Part shown: positions 10,871 through 23,869 of the stretch, in pieces | Numbering within the stretch: position 1 is the stretch's first letter | Layout: the number at the start of each line of letters is the position of its first letter | Assembly (NCBI GenBank): GCA_013399875.1 | Contig: VXAZ01007727.1 | Coordinates: forward strand, 288,956-352,955 | Source of the DNA: Gymnorhina tibicen | Taxonomy: Eukaryota > Chordata > Aves > Passeriformes > Artamidae | Direction of reading: 5' to 3' | Length of the DNA: 64,000 nucleotides | The notes under the pieces: generated by a model | What the model was told of the DNA's origin: nothing | Databases searched by the model: none | What the model saw: the letters and a program-made list of their open reading frames with translations, nothing else | Translations under genes and position numbers: made by a program

Positions 10871-12984
10871 AAGAGATCCAAGTGCCTAAAGGCATAGGTA
10901 TTTAACCAAGGGAATGCTCGGGTTTTTGTGGGTGAAAAACCCAATTTGTAGCAACCAAAAGCTGAGCATTTTCTGGATCACAAAAAGTTGCTTTGTAATC
11001 TAGAACTGTGCAAAATAATTTTAATTTTTCATTTCAGTTAACTAAAAACAAAAGCAAGCTTCTATCCTCTTTATTTCTTTTCTAATTCTTGCAAAGAAAA
11101 GAATTTATTTTTCTGCTTTTAGATGAACAGCAGGCACGGTTAGGGAAAAATATTTTTTTGCCAGGAAATGTCATCTTTGCTGTGGAAATGCTTAAGTTTC
11201 TCCATGAAAATGGAATTTCCCTTCAGAAGTAATTTAGCAAATAAAAGTGATGGGTTTGTCCAGTGGCTGGAATTATAGCACCTTCCATGTGAAAAGGTTT
11301 TTGGCATTAAGCCTCCACCACAGAAAGCTGAACAGAGCCCCAAGTAAAACTCACACTTGTTCCTGACATGAAACCAACTTCCCAGTTCAATGAAGGTTTA
11401 AGTGCCTGTTCATATCAATGTCATGAATTCTTCAGGGATTTGTAGTTTTTTTAGAAAGTGCAAAAGAAAGGCAATTTTTTAGCACGTGTAGTCTCTATCC
11501 TCATTGCTGACAAACACAGAGAAGAGAATATGCTGAGGTTCTCCGCGGGACCTCAGTGCAAGGAGGATGCACCCTTCAGTACCCTTCCTCTGCCAATTAT
11601 TAATTCCTTTACAGCTGGCCCTAGAAGCTCCAGGTGGTAATAAGTAACATACAAATGGTCCTTGTCCCCTAAAAGCCTGGCAGACTTCAAGGCAGACAAA
11701 TAATAGGGAGAAAATATTTGAAAAAATGTTTCTTGTTATCAGTGTGTTGGTGGGAGGGAAAGCTGAGCACCAAAAGCTTCACTGGTTTGTCCTGAAGGCA
11801 GAACTGCCCACAGCACCTGGTGCCACCTTACCCTAAGGTCACACTCCTTGTACTTGACACTGGATTTTCTTCTTTCTCCTTCACCTTCCATAAGGATTGG
11901 CCTGAACATCTACAGCACACTCTGGATTCCGTCTTTTTCTGCTCTTATAAACACACTACCTACCCCTGCTTTGCTGTCAGTTCCAGTTCTCTTGGCCTTT
12001 CTGTGTCCTTCAGAGGAAAAACTCTGAGCTGAGGGCAGGAGCATTCTGGATGTTTCCACACTAAAAAGTTGTCCTGAAACCAAGCTGTCTTATGATAGCA
12101 ATGTAATCTGCACATCCTGATGGCTTTACTCCCTGCCTCTGTCCCTGGCCTGTCCGCATGTCCCTCCTTGCTGCTCTAAATGAAGGTTATTACTCCCACG
12201 CCGACACCAGCCATTGACTGAAGTGTAGCTTTTCGCGCTGGAGGGAGGAGGAAATAGCAGAGAGCAATAAAACCATAGTTCATTGTGTTAAAGCAGTGTA
12301 ACATCTCACTGAGAACCAGGTGTGAGCTGAATGAACTGAATAATAGGCTCCAGTTAGCACTTTTTGAGCACTCTGCTTAATCAAATTAAGACAGGAGTCT
12401 GGCAGTCAGCACTGCACATTCATCTCCCACAGACACCTCAGAAAATCTAGGATGGAGGCGTGTGTCCAGAGTTACATCCACAAACCCTTCAATCCAAACT
12501 CGCCTCTCTCCCGTTTTGTTTTTTCAAAACAGGAAGATTTCCCTCTGAAGCTGATCAACTGTTGGAGAAAAAAAATTCTGGGTTTCTTGCCTCCAAAATC
12601 TCATCTACACTTTTCGAATTACAGGAGTTTTCTTACACAAAAAAAAAGTAGCGTTTCCTGAGTCTTTGGCATCCTTTTCGTTCAGGAAATTCAATGGGAA
12701 CTTCAGCATTCACGTAGAAATAGATGTGCATAAACGCACAGTAAGTGACTATTTTCCACCCCAAACCACAAAGATGTTATCACTTTTAACCGCTTTGGAC
12801 CAAATTTCAAGTGCTGCTGCTGCTGCTGTGGAAAGAGTGAGACGCTGTTTACGTGAAATGAGCTCTGCCATAATTTCATCAAAATAGTAACCTGGGAATG
12901 CAGGCATCAGGAGGGCTATTTGGGAGAGAATTTCTTTGTAGGAAGTTGTCACCCTGGATTTTCAGAAGGGAATGGTGCTCTTGT
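10871..12984. other. Non-coding stretch, includes a possible conserved block at 12190-12420
   Basis: No gene seen. Around 12190-12420 the sequence has enhancer-like texture: CACGCCGACACC, CATTGTGTTAAAG and the inverted pair CTTAAT-CAA-ATTAAG near 12377. A CTG run of five units lies at 12815-12830. Frames here are below 75 codons and unremarkable. Confidence 0.4.
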
Positions 12985-13120
12985 TATGCTAGCAAGACAG
13001 GGGAGCCCTTGGGAGCCTGGCAGCCACCGTGGGCAGCAAGAGTTGTGTGGTCTATGCTAGCAAGACAGGGGAGCCCTTGGGAGCCTGGCAGCCACCGTGG
13101 GCAGCAAGAGTTGTGTGGTC
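12985..13120. repeat. Perfect 68-bp tandem duplication
   Basis: The 68 bases at 12985-13052 are repeated without a single difference at 13053-13120. A third, clearly diverged relative follows at about 13121-13180: AAGGAGCCC, GGAGCTTAGCAGC and GGGCAGTG align with AGGGGAGCCC, GGAGCCTGGCAGC and GGGCAGCA of the unit. Both strands stay open through the array (12898-13179 plus, 12984-13199 minus), but this follows from a GC-rich repeated unit rather than from a gene. The identity of the first two copies implies either recent duplication or an assembly error. Confidence 0.95.
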
Positions 13121-13533
13121 CAGCCAAGGAGCCCAGGAACCCTCTGGAGCTTAGCAGCTCCACAGGGCAGTGTGAGTGAGCGGACCCTGGCTCTGCCAAG
13201 CTTTGTGGATGTTATGCTTGTAAAGCAGCCATGATGTATTCCAGTTCAGCATTTCAGTCCTTAAAACTTTATGAATGTAAAGCTTGAAGGAGGGAACCTT
13301 TAAACTGGCTGAGGTCTCAGCTACTTTACCATTATAATCTCAAAAGTGTCCATGGCTTAGTTCAGGCTGTGTAGCCCTCACTGATGAGGAGAGCTCCCAA
13401 AGTCCAGAGCACTGACTTGAGCCTGCTTAATGACTTCAGCCGTTCTGTGTCTTCTGCCTTCTTTGTCTGCATTTGTACTCCAAAATTTCATGTGAGAATC
13501 TGCTTCTGTGTGAGAACAAACTTAACTCTGACC
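13121..13533. other. Non-coding spacer between the tandem duplication and the LTR
   Basis: This holds the diverged third relative of the 68-bp unit at its start and then unique AT-rich DNA. No gene or RNA seen. Its right end is the 5-bp target duplication of the adjacent LTR. Confidence 0.5.
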
Positions 13534-13538
13534 CACAC

Positions 13539-14196
13539 TGTCTTGGGGTGACTGTGCTGTTGTATCCCCTACCACCGCTCTATGCCCAGACATGATTCCT
13601 GAGCCTTTCTATGCCTTTAAAACTGGATGCAAGAGACAGAGAAAAAAAAACTGAGCGAACTTTTCAAAACAGTTTGTGCTTCAAGGACACAGAGATTAGC
13701 TACTTCTGCGGCGGGCAGAGGAAGCACTTCTTCTGGCTTTTCGGTCAGTTTTCTTCAGCTCTGTTTCTTCGGAGAGAGACGGAGAGTTGAGGTTTTTTTT
13801 TCCTCTTGGGACTTCGTTTTTTTTTTCCTTCTTCTCTTCTGGACTTGTTCGGAACACCAGAACATCAGAACCCCACCGGGGGACCTTCCACCGGCCTGGA
13901 GGGGGGCCCCCCACGCCAACCCAGCTCCGAGGAGGAGGAGAGAGACTACACCCACAGAAGGACTCTAAAATCTTTCAGGTTTTCTCTCCAGAGCGAGACA
14001 TTTTATTATTTAGTATTATTAGTATTGTTTTCCTGTGTGTTTGTTAAATAAATAGTTTTATTTTCTCCTTCACTTTCCTCTGAGGAAAATTTGTTTTTCC
14101 CGAACCCAAGTGGGGGAAGGGGTGGTTTGTAACCTGCCTTCCTTTGAGGAGACGTCCCTTTTGGACGTTTCCCTGAATTTGGCCTAAACCATCACA
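13539..14196 (+). mobile_element. Solo endogenous retrovirus LTR, copy 1 (sense), with 5-bp target duplication
   Basis: The element starts TGTCTTGGGG and ends AACCATCACA, the TG...CA termini of a long terminal repeat. It is flanked by the direct repeat CACAC at 13534-13538 and 14197-14201. Inside are a TATA-like TTTAAAA (13616-13622), a polyadenylation signal AATAAA (14047-14052) in the 3' part, a 12-bp GGGGGGCCCCCC palindrome (13901-13912) and a small stem ACGTCC/GGACGT (14152-14168) near the end. No internal retroviral genes or second LTR adjoin it, so it is a solo LTR left by recombination. A second copy lies inverted at 25157-25823. A 5-bp duplication is usual for ERVL-type class III elements, but I would not assign the class on this alone. 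Several 60-110-codon frames inside are artefacts. Confidence 0.93.
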
Positions 14197-14201
14197 CACA
14201 C

Positions 14202-16555
14202 TCACAAACTCTGCAATTTTGCTGCTGGAATCAGGTTTCTGTGCTTGCTTAAAATAAGTATGAATATGCTGATATTTTGGGAATATTGCAAGGAAAGGAA
14301 TTTTAATAAGGGTTTTGGCAAGCTGGAGTTATGCTTCATGGGTGCAGTAAAGATGGCAAAGAGTTTCTGTAGGTCTCTGTATGGCTCAGTTCTGGCCCAG
14401 ACCATTATTTCAGCCCTGTTGCTAGTTCTTGTTTAAAAAAAGGATTTGGTCATCCTTTCCCGTCTAATATTTAAATGCAAGTAAGAAAAAAGGGAAAGCA
14501 GCACTTCCCCTGTTCTGCTTCTCTGCCATTAGAGATGGTGCCTCACGAGCTCTGCAATACCTGGTGGTGTGTGTCAGCCCTGGCTCTGTGTTAGGTTTAC
14601 TCATCTCTAAATGCATGATACTGCTGTTACTCACTGATAATAAACCCACAGAGAGTGCTAAGTCTTTGCCTGGTGCTTTGACTCCTCAGTTCTTCACGTC
14701 CTGTCCAGAGGGAGTCACCTTTCAGAGGAAAAAATGCCCTGCTTGATGGTGATGAGTTTTAAAGTGTCAAGTAATCATTTCTAGATTGCCACAGGAGCAG
14801 CATCCCATCGCAGGGACTAAGTTTTGTATTTTTCGTTTTTACCTAGCACTGTGTATAGCACCGAGCTGCCCAGGAAGCAGAGTCTCTGCTTAGTGAAAAA
14901 TAAACTACTATCAGCAGAAGTTGTCTGGCTGTTCACGGGTCAGGAGTACGGGAGAGAAGAGGTCAGAAATAGTTCATATTTCTTTTGTGCTGGAACTGAG
15001 CAGGCACATTCATTGTCCTCTGCCCGAGGCTTCTGGCCGCGGGCTGTGGGATTTGCGGCTGGTGCCCCATTGTCACTGGGGCGCTAATTGGGTGATCATT
15101 TGAGCACTGCAGTCCTACCAAGTGATGCGAAGCCGCTGAGCAGCCCTGCCAGCGCTGATCCTCGTGTCTGAGCTGCTGTTAGCTGCGAGTACTTATGTCA
15201 GCTGGCAGCCAAAACATCTCGCTCCTTTTGAAACGCAGGCTGTTTTGTCCTTTGTTTGCCCCCCCAGCACTGCACTGTATTTCACACCAGCAGAATCAAG
15301 GCATAGGTGGCAAAGAATAAAAATAGAGGTGGAGTGTACATCTGCTATACAGTTCGGGTAGGTGTGGATCTTAGCTTTATTCTGAACTTCATACCATTGG
15401 TACAGGAGATAATAATGCACCTACTGTGCCAGAAATGCATAAATTGGGAAACGTGGCATGCTCTCTTATACAACACCCCTTTAAAGACAGCAATTTGCAG
15501 ACACTGCAGCTCTTCGTAATGAAATCAAATCATCCAGCATCAACTCAGCACCTCAAAACTTGTGTTTTACAGCCTCTCTAGTCCTTGTCCCTTCAGATGC
15601 TCCTACTCCCACAGTCATACCTGTGCACACCACACCTATCACCCGGGATATTCGAGTCCGTCTGGTAAAACCTCACACATATTTGTACCTCGCAACACAC
15701 AACACACTGTAGCAATTATCCCAGGTCCTGCTCCTTAATCCAGCAGTGCAAATACGTATTCCCAGAGATGGACCTGCCAAACCAGCCAGGGCTGCGCTTA
15801 GGCCTCTTCACAACTGCTTTGCTCACTGTTTGTAATTCTTGGGTGCACTTACCCAGTGCACAAATTATCTCGAGCAGCAACTTCTGCTAAATAAATCTTG
15901 AACCAGGAATCTGCTCTAGTTAATTGCAAATGTGGAAGACTATGACGTAATTTTTGTCCCTGAGGACAACTCTTACACACAACTGTACCTGTACTTATCC
16001 AAGTGTACACCTTCTCTCCTTGAGTATCAGCATTCTTTTTTTTCCTCAAAATCTTGGCCAATGCAAAAGGGAATTTCCTTCTCTCTTTGCTCAGTCTCAG
16101 GGTATACCTGCAAGTGTACACTTGGCCCACACTGTGCCAAGAGGACTGTGTTCAAGAAAAGGGACTTTTTTCCAAGGAGATCCACCTAGTTTTATTTTCT
16201 ACAAGCTGCCACTGCCCTGGCAGTACAGTGTTAATATCCACCAGCCTTTCTCACTAATATGTTTTAGGGAAACAGAACTTGATTTACAATTGTATTTTTA
16301 AAAAGCATTTCAAAGCAAGCCCCTGATACTCACAAATTTCAGCCCTGGCACCCACTTCTGATGGTCACAAGTCTATTGCATGGGCATCTGCAGTGACAGG
16401 AAAGATTCCTATCAGCTCCTAATGCAAAGTGGGAAAAATTCTAGGCTGGATTTTGCTCTGCGGAGCATGCAGTCAGCTTCCATGCACATCTCTGGACATC
16501 CGGTTTCTAAATTGCATCCTATCTTGTACCACCACTCAAATATTTGGCTTGACCC
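14202..16555. other. Non-coding stretch with a possible conserved block near 15030-15260
   Basis: No gene seen. Positions about 15030-15260 have more CpG than the flanks (GGCCGCGGGC, GGGGCGCTAATTGGGTGATC, GCCAGCGCTGATCC) and could be a regulatory element. The rest is ordinary AT-rich DNA with frames up to 115 codons (15954-16301) that look random. Confidence 0.4.
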
Positions 16556-16690
16556 TTTTCAAACAGATTAAAACCCACCTGGACACATTCCAGTGTCACC
16601 TACTCTAGGTCACCCTGAGCTGGCAGGGGGGTTGCACTAGATGGTCTCCAGAGGTCCCTTCCAACATGAACAATCCTGTGAAATCCATGG
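16556..16690 (+). mobile_element. CR1 LINE 3' end (avian type)
   Basis: The run GGGGGGTTGCACTAGATGGT, then CTCCAGAGGTCCCTTCCAAC and a worn ATCCTGTGA tail is the classic avian CR1 3' terminus. Upstream, TTAAAACCCACCTGGACA and CTACTCTAGGTCACCCTG match the preceding 3' UTR. The copy is strongly 5'-truncated, as most CR1 insertions are, and moderately diverged. It has no coding part. It is the best single indicator that the DNA is avian. Confidence 0.92.
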
Positions 16691-19600
16691 GAAAATTCCT
16701 GGAGGTTTCAGTAAGACTAGGTCAAACCCTTGAATAAACATTGGGAAAAGCTTGCTGCTCCTAGTGAAGGCACATCTCTGGATTTCAGTGACTGGTTTTG
16801 GATTAAGACACTTTTGGAGATAAAAGTGTCAGTGGAGATGAAACTGAGAACTCTCTACTGGGCTGACTTGGCTGCTTTAAGATGCAGTTATTCATTTTAA
16901 GCAACAGGGTCAGTGTAGGAAGATCTTAAAGGAATGTGGTCATCGGGTCTGAATGACACAAGTACAGATCAACCACTGTTTTGAAGTTCTAGGTCTGCAC
17001 CCCTGGGGTCAGACCACCACCACCGCTGATCTGACTGGGCCCTTCTGATGCCACAGTTGTGCTGATTAATGTCAAATGAAATTCAGGTTTCTTACCTCCA
17101 AAGTCCAATGTGGCTAAACAATAAACACCTTTCCAGCAGGGAGTGAAACCTCCCCTCTGTTATGCTGAAAAAACTCTTTGGGAAAATGCTTCAATCTTCT
17201 GTGATAAACCCTTGTAGCATCTTCCAGTTGGCAGGTCAGGGGATTGCTGAGACAGAGGTTGCATTTTAATAGTCATCAAAGGTCTTATTTTCTATGAATT
17301 TTCCACTTGAATACTTTTGGAAAAAATGAAATATTAAGAGAGTTTTCCAGGGTCACATAGGAAGGTGGTCACAGAGACTTTGATGGAAGCTCTACATTAT
17401 TGCTCCCTGACTGCTCTGAGAGATTCATGTGACCACGGTCAGCAGCCCTGGAGTGATGCCTTTGCTTCTGATTTCAAAGCATGCATCTTATGGCTGTGTT
17501 ACTGGAAATATTTCATTTCACTCTTGCAAGGCAGTATTTGGATAAATACCACTGAAAAAGGTGGTATTGCCTGCTGTGGTGCTTTAGACACATCAGTCCT
17601 AAGTTCCCACTGGTTCCAGTGTTGTGATATGCGAGTAGATCAGCAGGTGCAGAGCAAGAGCACTGACAAAAAGGTTAAAACAATCTTTAAAACCAGGCAA
17701 AAATCTAAAATACCTTACTGCTTAGTCTTAAATTTAAGTAAGAGTTTAAAAGTGAATACTGTGACTGGTAGGAGAAAAAATAACAAAAATTAAAAGAATT
17801 AGTAAGATTAGTTATTGAAAGGAAACAACCAAATCATTGAAATAGAAGGCTAAATGTTTGAAAGAAATTATGTGCTAGACCTTGGAGTTAAATGGTTCAC
17901 TTCCTGATCCATTAAAACCTTCCTTCCTCAAGAGTAACTGGCATTTGCAAAGTTCTGCCCTAGGGGGATGTTCAGGTAATAAAAGAGAAATGATCCAGAA
18001 GCAGGTGGAGAAAAGAGTAGCAGGAGAATCCTCCAAAGCTGCTTTGCTTGTTTACACATTCAGAAAGGTGGTTGGTTACTTTGCATTTGCAACTCTGCAC
18101 ACACTCAGAGAAAATACTGCATCAGAAAACATTTAGAACTGTTAAGAGTTTAGGAATTTGTTAGGCTAAATTTAATAGCCAAAAAAATATTTTATTTGGC
18201 CCCGGAAGTTAAAAGAGTATCATGATGGTGCGTTCTGTCTTCAGGCTCTGAAGGGATGCCAACACTCAGCTCTTTGCTGGTTCTGAACTGAGGTTAAATA
18301 TCTACTTTAAAAACATTTGTTGCTCTTACCCAGCCCTTCTCGTGTGGCAGCTGATCCCAGAGCATTTAGCCGAGTAGATTATTGCTGTTATTCCGGGGCA
18401 AATCCAGTGGTGGGGGGCCGTGTGGCTAAGGCAGATCCAAGAATACAAGGGGCTGCAATATACGTGAGCATAAAAGTAGAGCAAGCTCTACTTTACATCC
18501 CTTCACCATCATGGACATCTCATTATAAACAAAAACTGAGGGTTTCACCACCAAAAGCAGCACTGCTCACCAGCGAGCCATTCATTATCCCATGTTAATG
18601 GTGTGGGTTGATCCCTACTTTCGCCTTGTAGTGTTGTCTGGATCATTAATGAGTTTTAGGGAACTCAAGCTGAAGTAAAACCAGTGAGGTGCTATTGTCT
18701 AAAAGCAGATAAAACCTGGATGTGAGTTCTTTCATTAGGCATTAGAAGTCAACTTCTGGACTTAAGCAACCTTCTTGGATCGCGTAGATGAGTACCTGCA
18801 GCTTTTACACTTTGGTCACCCTGTTTTCTGGTCAGCTGAAACTCTCAACTTGTGCCAGCGTTCCCAAGAGCCCTCCTGGAAATGTTGGTAGCCGTGGATG
18901 GGAACAGGGATGTCCATATACTTTTGCAGTGGCCTGGCCCCACAGCCCTCAGTGGGCTTTGGCTCAAATATGGGACATTAGCACAAACATCCTGCACCAC
19001 TCACCCAGCTCCAAGGAGGGACTGTTAAACAGATCACACTGAATTTCTCAAGGTTCCTGGATTCTCCAGTGTGTCAGAAAACAAACCTTGAGGCCTCTTA
19101 TGTGAGCAATCATTGTGTCTATGGAATGCGAAACATTTCCAATTTGTGAAGGCGAGCTCGGTTGCGTATACTGTACAAACACACACAAACACCATGTGGA
19201 AATAATAATGTGTTTATGATGGAGATCTGTGCTTCCTTTATTATTTTAGGATTTTGTCTGGATTTGAAAAAATTGTTAAGAGCATTAGCTGCAGTCTTTC
19301 ATTTTCAATATTATGAGTAAGTTTCATTGCTAACACTCATAATATTGACTTCACCTACTAAGGCAGCTGTACTCCTTCTTAGCATATATTCCATTATTTT
19401 TAAACATACCAGCTGTTCATACACAAATATGCAATATTTAGGAAGTTTAGTGGCCAAACTGACATTAAGTCATGCTCTTGAGTATCCTCCAGTTCTTTTA
19501 ACCTTTGACTGTTGAATCTAAATTTTGATTCACATAAATTCATATACTGGAATTTAGGAGTGGGGAAATTGTCTGGTTTGTAAACTCCTTAGTCCTCCTC

Positions 19601-22600
19601 TTAGTTTCTGAGGCAATACTTCCAGTTTTGCAGCTTAGGTTCATATTTAGTGTAGCTCCAAAGGTACATTTGTAATGCCCTGGTGGTGGCTCATCTCCCT
19701 TGTGCCTGGTGGGAGTGGGGTTGTACAAGATCCTGCAGCTGAACAGGAGGAGCATTGCCCATGCCCTCGACTTGTGAAAAGGGGCCTTTTCTGCATGTTT
19801 TCCCTATTTAAACATAAGGAGTTACTGATCTATTTACCTAAACCTTACTAATACATTTAAGTAAAATTTATTTTCCAGGAAAATTGCACCACAGTTCTTT
19901 CAATTGGATTTTGAAACATCCTTGTGAAACGCCTATCCCTAAAATCTAGTGGTTTATGTCAGGTTGACTGTAACATTTAATTTGTTCTGAACTGAACTTT
20001 TTTCCTGCCTTTTTTTTTTTGTCTCAAAATAGTTACTCTGTGTTTTTGTTTCAGATTAACATTGTAGTTTGTCAGTGAATGAAGAGAATCAGTTTCTTGC
20101 CCAGCAACAATAATTGCCTATTCCATAAAATGCTTCAACAACACTGTGAGTTTGGAGACCTTTACAAAATGTCAGGGCTTCTGTGATGAAAAACCTATGG
20201 ATTTTTTCCAGCTAATGGAGATTTTTCACTAGGGCAGCTGGGAACAACGTGGGCTTTTAGACACAAAATCATTCTTGGTCTGTGCAGAGTGTCTGTGCAC
20301 CCTCCTTCCGTTTCCTTCCCAAACTCACCTGGGCGGTGGGATATGAGACAAGCAGAGACATGATCCAGGATTTCCTACAGGAATGCATGCGAAATAGATG
20401 TGGCAGGGGAACCACAAGCTGTTTAAAAAGTACCATGAAGGATGCATGGGAGGTATAAATCCAATGTACACCTTCTATAACCCTGGAATACTGTATTCAC
20501 CTAAAATCTCTACCTTTTGTACTTGGAGAGCCTTGAGCATACTCAGTGCTCTTAGCCGAGCACTGCTTCCCATCCACACACTAGGCATCCATTACAGAAA
20601 CTCCATACAAGGACTGGGGAGAAGGATGAAGCCCATTTTTAGGATGTGTTTATTTTTATCTTTTTTTGGGAAGAGTTTATCATCCCATTTTTTTTATATC
20701 TCCCACCAATGAAAGCTCAGAATGACTGAAATAGTACAGTCTGTTGGAGTGAATTCTTCCCCAGGAGACTGATTTTATTTTATTATTACTGAAAAGAGCA
20801 GGAATTTATTAAACCTCAAAAAGTGGAGGAATTAGAACTTTCCTGCCAAGGTAGACATATTCCCAAGATGCTCCAGTCCCTCCTGAGAAGCTCTTTTACT
20901 GACTTTCCCGTGTAGGAGAGAGGCACAATTTTGTCCATATTATCAGCTGACAAATAAAACAACCAAATTCAGACAGGGGCAGGAGAGGGAAAATTTGCTC
21001 AAAAATATATTTAAAGACATGAGCTTTCCTGTAGAGAAGTTTGTTTGGTGAGAAATGGATCTCTTGCTACAGGCTCCAATTTAAACTGGCTGACCTAGAA
21101 GGAAGAAAGTGCCTGGGAAAGAATGAAAAGCAAATAAATAAAAAGCAAGAAGCAAATAAAAAATAGGCTTTGTCTTTCCCACTTTTCAAAACCCTGTGGG
21201 TAGGATGGGAGTTTTGTGTCCTACCTCTCAGGGAGCCAACAGCCTTATGTTTGTGCATACCAGGGACACAACAGGAATCTATCACACGATGGAGCGTGTG
21301 CTCCTCGTCCCTCACTGATGCATGCTAATGACAGAAAAGTTAATTAAATCAGGCAGTTGGTGTTTGCCACTGGTTCAGAGAATGGAAGTCTCCAAGGTTT
21401 GGCGGCCCTCGAGCAGATGGAAGCCATCCAGCTGGGTTTCCAGTCTCACTCACAGCTACAGCTCACTCCTCCATTTCCACTTCTTGCTCTCCAGACTCTC
21501 ATTATCCGTGTGTTTATCCCCCTCCTCCTCCTCCTCTTTCTTTTCCTCCCGTGCCCACTCCCTCTATTCCTGATCACTCCAGCTCTTACACTTGTCTCCC
21601 ACAGCTCCTGCTGAAACAACATTCAGCTGTAGTGGTGCTGCTGATGGTTATGAGGAAGGCAGAGCAAGATAAGCCAAAGATGAGTGAAATATCCCTTCTT
21701 TGTAACACACAGGATTGGGAAGTTGTTTGGCTTATAAAATGCGACAGTCTTGACCTTAAAGCAAACCAGAAGTTTCTTCCAGATTTGAAATACCTCAGAA
21801 TTAAGGAATTTCCTCTTTCCTTGCTGTCTGGATCTTCTGTTTAGTCAAAAGCCCTTAAGAGACTGTTCAGTCATGTTAGGATCTCATGAATTTTAAAGTT
21901 CTGTGTCTGTCAGAGCAGATGGGCACTGGCAACGCTTGGCACTGCAGTCAAAAGCTTGGCAGGCATTGCCACACCTGCACTGGCTTTAAGTCGCCTTTCT
22001 TGGGTGTGGTGACACAGGAATTGAGGTTTGGGGAGAGGTTCACTGGGAGCTGCAGAGTTTTTTGGCCAAATACCACTAACCCACTAACAGAGAGCCGCAG
22101 TGACACGGCCACCTCTGAACAAGCTGGATCAGGGATGTCTGTCTGATACGCAGTCATGCCTTTGAGCTGCAGGGATCTGCAGAGTTCACAGAGGCAACAG
22201 CTGAATAGAAAGGCTGATTAGCATCCTACCCGTTGGGCCACCTCATTTCCATCTGTGCAAAGAGGGAAGAGCTACTGAGGCAGTAACAAACACGCAAATG
22301 TGGGAATAACAGCACAGAGCGGGGAATAGGAGCTCTGTGTTTCTTCAGCGGCTCACTTGTCAGCCAGGAGCAGGCAGCTAATGCACTGACAGCTTGTAGG
22401 AGTTGGGAACTCAGTTCTTCTATTAGAAGTTCCGTAAGTCACGCAGTTTTGCTTGTCTGGGTGAGCAGAAGTGAGAGATCATGAGCAGGGGGTGGGTGTA
22501 ACCACGACTGGCTTCGCTGTGACTTCAGGAGGTGCTATAAGGCCGATGGTGACGTTAATCTCCAAGGCAGAGGGACCTCGGGGAAGAAAAGGAGCACCCA

Positions 22601-23568
22601 GCCTTGCCTTCCCTCTCTGGGTTCCTGTTACACCAGGCCTGTGAGATGTCACCTCTTTGAAGGACTGACCTGTGCCCTCGAGTACAAAGAAAATTTTCCC
22701 TCCAGTCCTCTTTATTAGGAAGTTTTGGTTCTCTTCCCAGTGGTTATAACTGTGCCATATAAAAACAGAATCAATTATTGATTGAGGTTTCAGTGACCCT
22801 TCACCTCTCTACAACTGAGCAGTGGCTAATACATAAGAGTTTGGAAGTTAGGCAACCTTCTAGCAGAATAATACATGAGACTATGTTCAGGAAGGTGGTG
22901 CAGGAGCACAAATGTATCCTACCTTGTGGCTGAGATGGGAAATAAAATTGCAACATCTACTCAGCTCCAGAATTTTTTTCATCCACTCTGCAGCCTCAAG
23001 CCAGAAAAACCTTTTTTCCCTTCCAAAAGTGATGTAAAATAAAAGAGGGGAGATAATGTACCACATTCTCAGTCTCTTACTAGTACAAATTCTTGAAAAT
23101 GACCAGAAGAGTGACTAAAAGTGAAAATAACTTGAAGAGAGCAGTCTTGACAATTATGTGAAAGGAAATTCAAATGGTCAGGGAACACTGATTTTTCAAG
23201 GACACTCTGATGTCCTGACAGAAGCAGAAGCTTTATCTCAGGAGTGGCTCCTTCTTGCAGGGTGGTACAGTGCAGGAAAATAAGGATGAACATGGAAGAT
23301 TCTGTGCTCCAGCAGATCAGCAGTCTTAGATGTGATGGCAAAATACTGTTGAATTCTTGTAATTGAACCCGTTAATTGTTAACAAAGGCTTTTAACTTTT
23401 CAGCTACTGCAAAATAATCCAAGCAGGATTTTTGTCTGCTAGGAGGAGGTAAGAGGTTGCTGTAATTATTAATTAATTTTTGGAAGATATCACTAAGGTA
23501 AGGAAGGGGCCAAACTAGAGTTTCATATCTTCCCTACTCCCAAAACAAAGGGTGGTTTTGTTTCAGCA
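16691..23568. other. Long non-coding stretch, mostly single-copy
   Basis: No gene seen. The longest frame (17365-17793, 142 codons) has no recognisable domain and ends in a lysine/asparagine-rich A-tract. Pyrimidine-rich DNA with CTC runs lies at about 21500-21560. Possible conserved blocks are 18330-18680 (listed separately) and 22330-22560, the latter with a CRE-like TGACGTTAAT near 22550. An AT-rich TTAATTAATTTT tract lies at about 23470. Confidence 0.45.
18330..18680. promoter_or_regulatory. Candidate conserved regulatory block containing a 22-bp palindrome
   Basis: The block mixes CpG-bearing words (TAGCCGAGTAGATTATTGC, TTCCGGGGC, GGGCCGTGTGGC) with homeodomain-like ATCATTAATGAG. It contains a near-perfect palindrome at 18473-18494: AAAGTAGAGC, a 2-bp spacer AA, then GCTCTACTTT. 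No coding frame fits: the 18317-18598 frame of 93 codons lacks known motifs. The enhancer reading is inference from texture; the palindrome is directly seen. Confidence 0.28.
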
Positions 23569-23613
23569 TGTCTGCCCAGATTTGAACTTATTTAGAACCC
23601 ACAGTGGGATTTA

Positions 23614-23661
<48 letters not shown>
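23614..23661. repeat. (AAT)n microsatellite running into an assembly gap
   Basis: Sixteen uninterrupted AAT units end exactly at the first undetermined base, so the true array length is unknown. The array may itself be part of the neighbouring LTR-like element at 23870-24231 (as ATT repeats on the minus strand), but the gap prevents a decision. Confidence 0.97.
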
Positions 23662-23869
23662 NNNNNNNNNNNNNNNNNNNNNNNNNNNNNNNNNNNNNNN
23701 NNNNNNNNNNNNNNNNNNNNNNNNNNNNNNNNNNNNNNNNNNNNNNNNNNNNNNNNNNNNNNNNNNNNNNNNNNNNNNNNNNNNNNNNNNNNNNNNNNNN
23801 NNNNNNNNNNNNNNNNNNNNNNNNNNNNNNNNNNNNNNNNNNNNNNNNNNNNNNNNNNNNNNNNNNNNN
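23662..23869. other. Assembly gap of 208 undetermined bases
   Basis: All bases are N. The gap follows a trinucleotide array and precedes LTR-like sequence, the usual situation where short reads fail. The apparent 167-codon minus-strand frame at 23588-24091 crosses this gap and is meaningless. Confidence 0.99.

Noticed and set aside
13901..13912. GGGGGGCCCCCC palindrome as a separate regulatory site
   Set aside because: It is present at the same place in both LTR copies, so it belongs to the LTR and is not an independent feature.
17365..17793. Plus-strand frame of 142 codons
   Set aside because: No known motif and it ends in an A-rich tract; chance open frame.
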